Source: Bin107 sp965221655 (GTDB lineage Bacteria > UBA8248). From it: 64,000 nucleotides of DNA. The notes below the pieces were generated by a model. The model worked only from the letters and a program-made list of their open reading frames with translations, was not told where the DNA came from and ran no database searches. The DNA is taken from positions 1,054,001 through 1,118,000 of the forward strand of contig OZ244906.1 in assembly GCA_965221655.1 (NCBI GenBank), given 5' to 3'. Below, one piece after another: positions 8,910 through 16,771 of the stretch. Numbering within the stretch: position 1 is the stretch's first letter; the number at the start of each line of letters is the position of its first letter. The position numbers and the translations under genes are program-made.

Positions 8910-9492
8910 GCTGCGCGCTCTCTACGAGTGGACGCTCACCTGGGCCGATTCGCGCTGGGGCACACCCGCTCTGGCCCTGACGGCGACTACCGAATCCATC
9001 TTCTTCCCCGTGCCGCCCGACCCGCTCCTGATGGCGCTTGCCCTCGCCAGGCCGCGCAGGGCGTATTTCTACGCCGCCGTGTGCGCCGCCTTCTCCGTGC
9101 TGGGCGGTGTGCTGGGCTACCTCATCGGGCTGTATCTGCTCGAGAGCGTGGGCGAGGCGCTCATCGCGCTTTACGGCGCGGAGGAGAAATACCGCCTCGT
9201 GCAGGAATACTACCGCGCCTACGACGCCTGGGCGGTGGGCGTCGCCGGCTTCACGCCCATTCCCTATAAAGTGTTCACGATTTCAGCGGGTGCGTTTCGC
9301 GTAGACTTCGGCGTGTTTCTCGCCGCCTCGCTCATAAGCCGCTCGGCGCGCTTTTTCATCGAGGCCGCCCTCATCCATCGCTTCGGTGCGCCGATGCGCG
9401 GTTTTATCGATCGCCACTTCAACTGGCTTACGATTGCGTTTATCGTGCTGCTCGTCGGCGGCTTTCTCGTCTTCGGGAGAATCTTGGGGTGA
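8902..9492 (+). CDS. VTT-domain (DedA/YqaA-like) inner-membrane protein
   Basis: 196 residues from ATG 8902, which overlaps the end of the mutase gene by eight bases. Several hydrophobic helices are visible: around residues 18 to 45, 55 to 75 and at the C-terminus (LTIAFIVLLVGGFLVFG). The family's Pro/Gly-rich re-entrant segments include FFPVPPDPLL and GFTPIPYKVFTISAG. YqaA and DedA proteins are membrane lipid scramblase or flippase-related proteins. Some move undecaprenyl phosphate, which would fit the nearby uppP and sugar-nucleotide genes, though that link is inference. Confidence 0.85.
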   Translation: MRRLRALYEWTLTWADSRWGTPALALTATTESIFFPVPPDPLLMALALARPRRAYFYAAVCAAFSVLGGVLGYLIGLYLLESVGEALIALYGAEEKYRLVQEYYRAYDAWAVGVAGFTPIPYKVFTISAGAFRVDFGVFLAASLISRSARFFIEAALIHRFGAPMRGFIDRHFNWLTIAFIVLLVGGFLVFGRILG

Positions 9493-10574
9493 GCGCACTC
9501 TGGGCGGTCGTCATGGCAGGAGGCGCGGGCACGCGCTTCTGGCCCGTGAGCACGGAGGCCAGACCCAAGCAGTTTCTGCCTCCGGGCGGAGGCGTTCCGG
9601 GAGAAAACCCAAAACCCTCGCTGCTCGCGCTCACGCTCGCACGCCTGCGCGGCCTCGTTGCGCGCGAGAACACGCTCGTGGCCGCTGCCGCTGCGCATGA
9701 GGAGTGGCTCCGGGACCTGGACGTCCCCGCGGAGAACCTCATCCGCGAGCCCGCGCCGCGCAACACCGCGCCGTGTCTCGGCCTGGCGGCCCGCCTGATC
9801 GAGGAAAAATCGCCGGGTGCCGTGCTGTGCGCTTTGCCCGCGGATCATTTTATCGACGACGCGGAGGCGTTTCGCGACTGCATACGCGCAGGTGCGGAGC
9901 TCGCGCGGGGGGAGGGGGCCATCATCACCCTGGGCGTTACGCCCCGCGCGCCTGAGACGGGCTTCGGCTACATCGAGCGCGGCGCCGCCCTCGGGGACTC
10001 CGCCGGGGCGTTCCGCGTGAAGCGCTTCGTCGAAAAGCCCACGCGCACCCGTGCGCGCGCATACGCGGCATCGGGGAAACACTATTGGAACAGCGGCATC
10101 CTCATCGTGCAGGCCGCGCGGTTGATTCAGGAGCTCGACGCCCACCTGCCCGCCACGAGTGCGCTGCTCGCGCAGGCGGCCTCCGCCTACCAAAGGGGCG
10201 AGCACGCCGCCTTCGCCGCACTCTTCAACCAGTGCGAGGCCGTGAGCATCGACCACGCGGTGATGGAAAAGGCGCGCGACGTGCTCGTTCTGCCCGCCGG
10301 GTTCGGCTGGAGCGATTTGGGCGCATGGACCGCCCTGCGCGACATTTTGCCGCAGGATGGGTCCGGCAACCTGTGGATGCTGCCCGAGGGCAGCAAGGCC
10401 GCGGCGCTCGACACGCGCAACCTCCTCGTGCGCGCGAACAAGAAGGTCGTCGCCGCTCTGGGGGTCGAGAACCTCATCGTCGTCGAGACCGAGGACGCTC
10501 TGCTCGTCTGTGCAAACGACGCGGCGCAGCGCGTCGGCGCACTCCTCGACAACCTGCGGCGCGAACGCCCGTGA
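9489..10574 (+). CDS. manC: Mannose-1-phosphate guanylyltransferase
   Basis: 361 residues; makes GDP-mannose from mannose 1-phosphate and GTP in the cytoplasm. The nucleotidyltransferase signature VMAGGAGTRFWPVS is at the N-terminus, followed by RPKQF. FVEKPTRTRA and YWNSGILI are further family motifs. The length fits the single-domain form without the fused phosphomannose isomerase. The GTG start overlaps the stop of the preceding membrane-protein gene (GTGA), so translation is likely coupled. Confidence 0.93.
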   Translation: MSALWAVVMAGGAGTRFWPVSTEARPKQFLPPGGGVPGENPKPSLLALTLARLRGLVARENTLVAAAAAHEEWLRDLDVPAENLIREPAPRNTAPCLGLAARLIEEKSPGAVLCALPADHFIDDAEAFRDCIRAGAELARGEGAIITLGVTPRAPETGFGYIERGAALGDSAGAFRVKRFVEKPTRTRARAYAASGKHYWNSGILIVQAARLIQELDAHLPATSALLAQAASAYQRGEHAAFAALFNQCEAVSIDHAVMEKARDVLVLPAGFGWSDLGAWTALRDILPQDGSGNLWMLPEGSKAAALDTRNLLVRANKKVVAALGVENLIVVETEDALLVCANDAAQRVGALLDNLRRERP

Positions 10575-10596
10575 ACCGCCCGCCGGAAGGGTAAAC

Positions 10597-11397
10597 ATGG
10601 CTTGGGAGCACGCCCTGATTCTGGGGGTCGTTCAGGGTCTCACCGAGTTCTTGCCGGTGAGCAGCTCGGGGCACCTGGTGCTGGGGCAGAGCATTCTGGG
10701 GTTCGAGGAGCCTGCGCTGTTCTTTGACGTCTTGTTACACGTGGGCACGCTCGCCGCCGTATTCCTCTTCTACGGCAAGGACTTGTGGCGCGTCGCGCGC
10801 GGCTGGCTTCTCTCACTTGCGGGCAAGGACCGGGGCGCAGGCAGGACGGGCTGGCTGCTGATTCTGGGCTCACTGCCCGCAGGTCTGGTCGGCGCGCTCG
10901 CGGGAGACGCCATCGAGAGCATGTTCGCCGCACCCGAGCTCGCCGCCTGCGCGCTGCTCGTCACGGGCGGCATTCTGCACCTTGCGCGCGGCTCCGGGGA
11001 CGCGGGGCGGGATGAAGACGGGATGACGGCTGCCGACGCCCTCGTCATCGGCCTGTTGCAGGCGTTCGCCATTGTGCCGGGCATCTCGCGCTCGGGGGCG
11101 ACCATCGCCGCGGCCCTGATGCGCGGAATCGCGCGCGAACAGGCCGCACGCTTCAGTTTTCTGCTTTCGGTCCCCGCCATCGCGGGTGCATTTCTGCTAA
11201 AGGTTCGCGACCTCGAAGGCCCCCTGGGGGCGAACCTCGCCCCCTACGCACTCGGTGCGCTCGCCGCGGCCCTCGTGGGCGCACTCGCCCTGGGCTGGCT
11301 CATACGCATCGTGCGGGGGGGGAACCTCGCGCGCTTTCGCTTCTACTGCTGGGCTGTGGGCGCACTCGGGCTCATCTACCTCTTCTTGCGCGGCTAG
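10597..11397 (+). CDS. uppP: Undecaprenyl-diphosphatase
   Basis: 266 residues of the BacA/UppP family. It dephosphorylates undecaprenyl pyrophosphate so that the lipid carrier can be reused for peptidoglycan and polysaccharide synthesis. The N-terminal motif GVVQGLTEFLPVSSSGHL and the later PGISRSGATIAAALMRG contain the catalytic residues. Multiple membrane helices fill the rest. It closes the plus-strand cluster with the GDP-mannose genes, 22 bases after manC. It converges on the NIPSNAP gene with only nine bases between stops. Confidence 0.96.
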   Translation: MAWEHALILGVVQGLTEFLPVSSSGHLVLGQSILGFEEPALFFDVLLHVGTLAAVFLFYGKDLWRVARGWLLSLAGKDRGAGRTGWLLILGSLPAGLVGALAGDAIESMFAAPELAACALLVTGGILHLARGSGDAGRDEDGMTAADALVIGLLQAFAIVPGISRSGATIAAALMRGIAREQAARFSFLLSVPAIAGAFLLKVRDLEGPLGANLAPYALGALAAALVGALALGWLIRIVRGGNLARFRFYCWAVGALGLIYLFLRG

Positions 11398-11406
11398 CGC
11401 ACCCGC

Positions 11407-12021
11407 CTAGTGCATGGGCGAGAACGAGGCGGGCACCCAGATTTCGGAATTTTGCGCGTCGAGGAACGGACGCGACCCCGGAGGCCAGTTCGGCAGTGCA
11501 TGGGCCTTCTTGCGAATCTCGGCGCGGTGGTTCATGTCGTCGTACGCCCAGACGTGAATCCACTGGTTGAGCGGTCCCATCTCGGTCATGAAGCACGCCG
11601 CCAGCGGGGAGAGTTCCTCGCGCGCGGCGATATGCTCCGTCCAGCGGCTGAGCACCTCGCCCGTTTTGCCGGGCTGGACGGTATACGTCCTGAACTCATA
11701 AATGCCGCCGAGCGCACCCTGGCGCGGCTCCGCGCGGAACGCGGGCGTGGTGAGAATCTTGCTCTCCTGGGAGAGAATCAGGTGCCCGTTGGGCGGCGGC
11801 CACCAGTCCAGCGAGACCGTCTGCGCCCGCACCTCGGCACGATGATCGGAGTTCTCGTATCCCCAGATGTGCATGACGCGGTTGAGGTCGCCGACTTCGG
11901 TGTGAAAAAACCCCGTGATGGGGGACAACTCGTTTCGTTTCTCGATGACCTTGGCGAAATTTTCCTCGAACTCGGCCACGCCGCCCACGGTCAATTGGTA
12001 GATGCGCATTTCATACAACAT
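11407..12021 (-). CDS. NIPSNAP-family protein with two tandem domains
   Basis: About 204 residues. The start ATG at 12021 has GGGAGGAG five bases upstream, and an upstream in-frame start at 12066 is unsupported. Two copies of the ferredoxin-like NIPSNAP domain are visible. The first starts MLYEMRIYQLTVG with a VMHIWGYENSDHRAEVRA block. The second starts IYEFRTYTVQPGK with an IHVWAYDDMNHRAEIRK block. Single bacterial NIPSNAP proteins form dimeric alpha/beta barrels, so the tandem form is probably an intramolecular dimer. The biochemical function is unknown. Confidence 0.88.
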   Translation of the reverse strand: MLYEMRIYQLTVGGVAEFEENFAKVIEKRNELSPITGFFHTEVGDLNRVMHIWGYENSDHRAEVRAQTVSLDWWPPPNGHLILSQESKILTTPAFRAEPRQGALGGIYEFRTYTVQPGKTGEVLSRWTEHIAAREELSPLAACFMTEMGPLNQWIHVWAYDDMNHRAEIRKKAHALPNWPPGSRPFLDAQNSEIWVPASFSPMH

Positions 12022-12371
12022 CGAGGCTCCTCCCGGATGGTCGTGATGAAAAGGATTTCGCGCCAAGTGTAGTGCCTGGCGGCGCGGCGGGCAAGGAGGT
12101 CGAGGCCGGCTGCGCGCCCCGGCGAATCAGGCGGATGCAAGCGCCGACGCACCCCTGATTCCCCAGAATACGCCTCGCGCATGAGTGGCGAATCGCGCAG
12201 GGCTTTCGGTTCGTCCCCCATGCGGACGCGCCCCGTTGCCATCACGTATGCCCAATCCGAAAAACCAAGGGCCACGTTCAGCCCCAGGGCGAGATTTGAT
12301 GCGCTGCAAGATTCCGCAGAGGAGCGCCTGGCCTGGAGCGAGAGAGCAGGAGCGGCTCTTCTCCGCGCGGC
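12022..12371. other. Gap between efp and the NIPSNAP gene
   Basis: About 350 bases without an intact gene. The only recognisable content is a minus-strand remnant of a LivF-type ABC ATPase at roughly 12160 to 12275. The rest shows no conserved frame, no T-rich terminator and no repeat that I can see. Confidence 0.5.
12160..12275 (-). pseudogene. Remnant of a branched-chain amino-acid ABC transporter ATPase (LivF C-terminus)
   Basis: A short minus-strand frame reads ALGFSDWAYVMATGRVRMG and then LRDSPLMREAYSG. This matches the last 38 or so residues of LivF proteins (ALxLADRxYVLxxGRI ... VRxAYLG). No upstream ATPase core (Walker A, signature) remains in this frame. About 70 bases upstream another frame reads PLLLSRSRPGAPL. 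This is reminiscent of the LivF Walker B region (LLLDEPSLGLAP) but too degenerate to be sure. The frame runs on downstream without homology. I read it as a decayed copy left between efp and the NIPSNAP gene. Confidence 0.6.
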
Positions 12372-12938
12372 CTACGCCGTCTTCACGCGCTCGATGTATT
12401 CGCCGGTGCGCGTGTCGACCTTGAGCACGTCGCCCTCGTTCAGGAACAGGGGCACGGTGAGCGTGGCGCCCGTCTCGAGCTCGGCTTGTTTCGTCGCCCC
12501 CGTCGCCGTGTCGCCGCGCACGCCCGGCTCGGTCTTCTTGATGGCGAGTTCGACGAACGTCGGCATCTCGACCGAAATTGCGTCGCCCTTGTGGAAGAGG
12601 ATGTCCACCACCGTCTCCTCGCGCAGGAACTTCACGCTCTCGCCGAGTTTCTCCTGTACAAGGCCCGTTTGGTCGTAGGTACTCATGTCCATGAAGTAGA
12701 AGACGTCCCCGTCCCGGTAGAGATACTGCATCTGCTTTTGCTCGATGCCGGGGTCGCCCACGGACTCGCCCGAGCGAAACGTCTTCTCGAGCACGCGGCC
12801 CGTTTTGAGGTTCTTGAGTTTCGTGCGCACGAACGCCCCGCCCTTGCCGGGCTTTACGTGCTGAAACTCCACGATGACGAACGGAGCGTCGTCGAGTTCG
12901 ATTTTGAGACCGTTGCGAAACTCGTTTGTCGAGGGCAT
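12372..12938 (-). CDS. efp: Translation elongation factor P
   Basis: 188 residues, the standard length. EF-P relieves ribosome stalling at polyproline. The N-terminal KOW-like domain carries HVKPGKGGAFVRTKLKN. The tip residue is Lys, so modification by an EpmA-type lysylation or another Lys pathway would be expected rather than rhamnosylation of Arg. The two OB domains follow, ending VDTRTGEYIERV. ATG 12938 is preferred over the upstream in-frame GTG 12956 because it gives the canonical N-terminus, although the GGAGG lies 11 bases away. It is downstream of the M24 peptidase, as in many genomes (aroQ-pepQ-efp). Confidence 0.96.
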   Translation of the reverse strand: MPSTNEFRNGLKIELDDAPFVIVEFQHVKPGKGGAFVRTKLKNLKTGRVLEKTFRSGESVGDPGIEQKQMQYLYRDGDVFYFMDMSTYDQTGLVQEKLGESVKFLREETVVDILFHKGDAISVEMPTFVELAIKKTEPGVRGDTATGATKQAELETGATLTVPLFLNEGDVLKVDTRTGEYIERVKTA

Positions 12939-12969
12939 GAACCACGAAACCTCCACGCGATGGAAATGA

Positions 12970-14040
12970 TTATAAAACGACGAGTTCCTTCGTTATCGAA
13001 CGGGTGAGCACCTCCCTGCCCCGCTCGGTCACCAGAGCCATATCCTCAATGCGGACGCCGCCCCAGCGCGGTAGATACACGCCGGGCTCGATCGTGACCA
13101 CCATGCCCGGGCGCAACTCACCCTCCACACGCGGGGCAAGGCGGGGGGCTTCGTGGATGTCGAGCCCCACCCCGTGGCCCGTCCCGTGGCCGAAGGCGTC
13201 TCCGTAGCCGTATTTGGCGATAATCGCGCGCGCCGCCCCGTCTACCTCCGCACAGCGCGCACCGGGCCGCACGGCGTCGAGCGCGGCCATCTGCGCTTCG
13301 AGAACGACGTTGTAAATCTTCTCGCCCCTGGGCGCAGGCTTGCCGAGTGAGAAGACGCGCGTGGTGTCGGCGTGGTAGCCCGAGACCACCGCGCCGAAGT
13401 CGATGGTGATGAGGTCGCCCTTTTTCAGCTTCTTGGAGGAAGCGACGCCGTGGGGGAGTGCGGAGCGCGGCCCCGATGCGACGATGATGTCGAACGCAGG
13501 ACCCGAAGCGCCGCGCCGCCGCATGGCGACCTCGAGATCGAGTGCGACTTCCGCCTCCGTGCGGCCCGGGCGCATCTTCTCGACAATCTCGCCCAGGGCC
13601 GCCGCGTTCACCCGCGCGCCGCGCCTGAGCTTTTGCACCTCGCCCGCGTCCTTGCAAACCCGCAACCCCTCGACGAGGCCCGAAACGGGCTTGAGCCGCA
13701 CCCCTTTTGCAAGCTTGCGCAGCCGCCTGAAGGCGGCATGGGGGAGGTGCGTCTCCTCGAAGGCGAGCGTCTGCACCCGGAGCCTGCGCATCTCGCGCGC
13801 AATGCCCTCGAGCGGGGAGGAATGCTCGGCGCGGCGGTAATCTGCGGACACCTCGCGCGCCGCCTGGAAGCGATACCGAAAATCGGTGATGAACACCGCA
13901 CTGCGCGGCGAGACCAGACACGCCCCCGCCGAACCCGTGAAGCCGGTGAGGTAGCGCACGTTTTTGCGGTTCGTGACGGCAAGCGCGGCGAAGCCGTCTC
14001 GCCGCATCGCCTCTCTGAGGGCGCGCAGACGCGGGTGCAT
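12970..14040 (-). CDS. M24-family Xaa-Pro aminopeptidase / dipeptidase
   Basis: About 356 residues. The N-terminal creatinase-type domain (MHPRLRALREAMRRDG, RYLTGFTGSAG) is followed by the pita-bread catalytic domain. The metal ligands are visible: Asp and Asp in TIDFGAVVSGYHADTTR, His in GHGTGHGVGLDIHE, Glu in TIEPGVYLP, and Glu in GVRIEDMALVT. It cleaves N-terminal residues before proline. Whether it acts as an aminopeptidase (PepP) or a prolidase (PepQ) cannot be said. ATG 14040 is one base downstream of the aroQ stop, so the genes are probably cotranscribed. Confidence 0.93.
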   Translation of the reverse strand: MHPRLRALREAMRRDGFAALAVTNRKNVRYLTGFTGSAGACLVSPRSAVFITDFRYRFQAAREVSADYRRAEHSSPLEGIAREMRRLRVQTLAFEETHLPHAAFRRLRKLAKGVRLKPVSGLVEGLRVCKDAGEVQKLRRGARVNAAALGEIVEKMRPGRTEAEVALDLEVAMRRRGASGPAFDIIVASGPRSALPHGVASSKKLKKGDLITIDFGAVVSGYHADTTRVFSLGKPAPRGEKIYNVVLEAQMAALDAVRPGARCAEVDGAARAIIAKYGYGDAFGHGTGHGVGLDIHEAPRLAPRVEGELRPGMVVTIEPGVYLPRWGGVRIEDMALVTERGREVLTRSITKELVVL

Positions 14041-14041
14041 C

Positions 14042-14536
14042 CTACTCCCCCGGCGGGAACTTGCGGTTCTTGACGTGGCGGTCGATGGCCGCGCGGAGCG
14101 CCAGGGCATAGCCCTCGACCCCGAAACCGATGACGCTCCCCGCCGCCACGGGCCCGATCATCGAGCGATGCCGAAAATCCTCGCGCGTCAGGACGTTCGA
14201 GACGTGCACCTCATAGACGGGAAGCTCGAGGCCGCCCACTGCGTCGCGTATCGCCACGCTGGTGTGGGTGTATCCCCCCGGGTTGAACACGCAGGCGACG
14301 CATTCGCCCGCGGGCACCACGCCCGCAAGCGGCGGCATGGCGCCACCCGCGCGCTGCAGGGCGTCCACCAGCTCGCCCTCCACGTTCGATTGCAGGCATT
14401 CGAGGTCCACCCCCTCCTCGCGCGCCATGCGCACCAGGGCCGTCTCGAGCGCGGCCAGCGTCGTCGCGCCATACACGCTGGGTTCGCGCTTTCCGAGCAT
14501 GTTCAGGTTCGGACCGTTCAGAAGCAGTATTCTCAT
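14042..14536 (-). CDS. aroQ: Type II 3-dehydroquinate dehydratase
   Basis: 164 residues. Dehydrates 3-dehydroquinate in the shikimate pathway. The N-terminus MRILLLNGPNLNMLGKREPS with the following VYG holds the catalytic Tyr and the lid Arg. NPGGYTHTSVAIRDAV, HVSNVLTREDFRHRS (general-acid region) and GFGVEGYALAL complete the family motifs. It is some 15 residues longer than usual because of an insertion (GGAMPPLAGVVPAGEC) just before NPGG. ATG 14536 is the homology-supported start, as upstream frame sequence is unrelated. aroB lies upstream. Confidence 0.94.
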   Translation of the reverse strand: MRILLLNGPNLNMLGKREPSVYGATTLAALETALVRMAREEGVDLECLQSNVEGELVDALQRAGGAMPPLAGVVPAGECVACVFNPGGYTHTSVAIRDAVGGLELPVYEVHVSNVLTREDFRHRSMIGPVAAGSVIGFGVEGYALALRAAIDRHVKNRKFPPGE

Positions 14537-14594
14537 GGACGCACTCGAAACAGGCGGTATCGGGCGAGCATGGTAGGAAACATGAGAGGGCGCG

Positions 14595-15698
14595 TCAACG
14601 ATTCGGCGCGTCCCGCGCGCCCGCCAGCGCGCCGCGCCAAAGACGCGGTGCGACCTCTGCCCCCGCCTCCACACGCCCTATCTCTCGCATCAGGACGAAG
14701 CGCGGGTTCCCTCCGCGTGTTTTCTTGTCGCTGGCCAGTTGTCTTTTGAGCACCGCGAGCCGGGGCGGCTCACGCATCGCCGTGGGCAACCCGAAGCGCG
14801 CGAGCAGATTCATCAGCCGCTCCACGTCCCCCGCGCCGCACCAGCCTTTCTCACGGGATATGCGGCCCGCCGCGGCCATGCCGATGGCGACAGCCTCCCC
14901 GTGCAGCAGCGCCGAGGAATAGCCCGCCAGCGCCTCCACCGCGTGGCCGAGCGTGTGCCCGTAGTTGAGCGTCTCGCGCAGCCCCGCCTCGCGTTCGTCC
15001 TGCTCGACGACGCGCGCCTTGATGCGGCAATTGGCAGCGACGACGTACCCCATCACCCCCGCCTCGCGCGCAAGAATTCGCGCCGCGTTCTTCTCGAGAT
15101 AAGAGAACAGCCGTGCGTCCGCAATCGCGGCGTGCTTCACCACTTCGGCCAGCCCCGCGCTGAACTCGCGCGCGGGCAGCGTCGCCAAAGACGCGATGTC
15201 GCTCACCACCGCGGCGGGCTGGTGAAACGCGCCCACCAGGTTCTTGCCGTGCCTGTGGTCGATGGCCGTCTTGCCGCCCACCGCGCTGTCCACCTGGGCG
15301 AGGAGCGTGGTCGGCGCCTGCACATAGGGAATGCCCCGCAGGAAGACCGCCGCCGCGAAACCCGCCAGGTCGCCCACCACACCGCCGCCCAGGGCTACGG
15401 CGCCGCAGCGCCTGTCAAGTTTCATCGAGGCCATCTTGTCCAGGATTCTCGATAGTTGCCTCATCGACTTGCTCGCCTCGCCCGCCGGAACCCGGAGCAA
15501 CGCGGCCTCCAGACCCGCGCGTGCGAGCGATTCGAGCGCCCTCCCCCCGTAGAGCGGTGCGACGTTCGCGTCGGTTACGACAAGCGTCCTCTTCCCCCTG
15601 AAGTGGCGCAGGCAAACCTCGCCCAGCCCCTCAAGCGCGCCCGCGCCGATACGAATCGAGTAGGAACGCGCCCCCAGACGCACACGAACGCTTCTCAT
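14595..15698 (-). CDS. aroB: 3-dehydroquinate synthase
   Basis: About 367 residues. Converts DAHP to 3-dehydroquinate with NAD and a divalent metal. Motifs: GEASKSMRQLSRILD, GGGVVGDLAGFAAAVFLRG, PTTLLAQVDSAVGGKTAID, and LNYGHTLGHAVE (metal-binding His). The ATG start at 15698 lies inside the last codons of the upstream pilM-like gene (four-base ATGA overlap), so translation is coupled. The C-terminus carries a short Arg/Ala-rich tail beyond the conserved part. aroQ follows 58 bases downstream. Confidence 0.95.
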   Translation of the reverse strand: MRSVRVRLGARSYSIRIGAGALEGLGEVCLRHFRGKRTLVVTDANVAPLYGGRALESLARAGLEAALLRVPAGEASKSMRQLSRILDKMASMKLDRRCGAVALGGGVVGDLAGFAAAVFLRGIPYVQAPTTLLAQVDSAVGGKTAIDHRHGKNLVGAFHQPAAVVSDIASLATLPAREFSAGLAEVVKHAAIADARLFSYLEKNAARILAREAGVMGYVVAANCRIKARVVEQDEREAGLRETLNYGHTLGHAVEALAGYSSALLHGEAVAIGMAAAGRISREKGWCGAGDVERLMNLLARFGLPTAMREPPRLAVLKRQLASDKKTRGGNPRFVLMREIGRVEAGAEVAPRLWRGALAGARDAPNR

Positions 15699-16744
15699 GC
15701 CGTTTGCACCGCGCGATACGCGAGACCCGCACCCAGGGTAGCCAGGGGTGCGAGCGGAGCGATGGAATCCGCACCGGAGTGTTCCGGTGGCAGAACGACG
15801 TGGCGAAAGGCTTCGAGCATCTTCACGGGAACGCCGAGGGCGACCGACAGCCGCCCGGAGAGCCCTGTGAGCAGGGCGCCGCCGCCCGAGAGCAGGACGG
15901 TCTCCACGCGCGTATCGGCGGTGGGCCGCCACATGACGTCGAAGGTGCGCCTGAGCTCCGCCGCCAGCCTGTCCGCTTCGAGGCTCAGCGCGTCGCGCGC
16001 GGCGTGGGGGTCCGGGCCGGGTATCTTCTCTATTTTCACGGCCTCTGCGTCCGCATGGGGTATTTTCAGGCGATCCGCCAACGCGGCTGTCACCCGTTCG
16101 CCGCCAAATGGAATCGCCCGCGCTATCAGGGTGTGGGCGTCGCGCACCACGCTCACGAGGGTTTCCGACGCTCCTACGTCCACCAGGGCAACAGTTTCGC
16201 CTTTGCGGGCCATGCGAGAGAGTGCAAAAGCGCTCGCCAGCGCCCGAAAGCCCACCTCCATCATTACCGGATCGTAGTTCATGTATTCGAGAAAATCGAG
16301 GAATTTCGCCAGCGCCTCCTCACGCACGGCGATCATCGAGTACTCCTCCATCGTCGTGCCGCCCGTCTCCACCGCCCCGACACGCAGATGCGAGAGACGC
16401 ACCTCACCCAAGGGGATGGGCAGCACCTGCATGGCCTCCGCCTCAAGGGCGTCTTCGATGAGCGCATCCTCCTCGGCGGGCACCAATACCGTTTTCAGCA
16501 TCGCCGCCCTGCCGGGAAGTGCGAGCACCACCTTTTGTTTCTTCCCGACGGGGAGGAGCTTCTCGAGCGCGCGCATCACCTCTTCCGCGTTGCGCACAAG
16601 GCCGCCCTGCACGGCGCCGGGCGGCAGGGGCTCCACGCCCAGGCGCGCAAGCACAAAGCTCCCCTCTCGCCTGCCAAACTGCACGACCTTGACGGCGGAG
16701 GTGCCGATGTCTATCGCGGCGGCATAGAGAGAGTCGTCGGGCAC
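15695..16744 (-). CDS. pilM: PilM-like type IV pilus actin-fold ATPase
   Basis: 349 residues of the actin-like PilM family, the cytoplasmic partner of PilN in the pilus inner-membrane platform. The phosphate-1 motif is AIDIGTSAVKVVQFG, phosphate-2 is ALVDVGASETLVSVV, and the adenosine motif is VLLSGGGALLTGL. GTG 16744 has only a weak AGAAG site. In pilus-bearing bacteria pilM is followed by pilN, pilO, pilP, pilQ and then often aroK and aroB. Here it overlaps aroB directly and the other pil genes are absent from the window. The assembly genes may be elsewhere, or this may be a remnant of the cluster. Confidence 0.85.
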   Translation of the reverse strand: MPDDSLYAAAIDIGTSAVKVVQFGRREGSFVLARLGVEPLPPGAVQGGLVRNAEEVMRALEKLLPVGKKQKVVLALPGRAAMLKTVLVPAEEDALIEDALEAEAMQVLPIPLGEVRLSHLRVGAVETGGTTMEEYSMIAVREEALAKFLDFLEYMNYDPVMMEVGFRALASAFALSRMARKGETVALVDVGASETLVSVVRDAHTLIARAIPFGGERVTAALADRLKIPHADAEAVKIEKIPGPDPHAARDALSLEADRLAAELRRTFDVMWRPTADTRVETVLLSGGGALLTGLSGRLSVALGVPVKMLEAFRHVVLPPEHSGADSIAPLAPLATLGAGLAYRAVQTA

Positions 16745-16771
16745 GGCATTTCTTCTATCGGGCGAAAAGCC

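Noticed and set aside
12127..12945. Long minus-strand frame covering efp
   Set aside because: A high-GC shadow of efp in another frame. The efp frame has all the family motifs.
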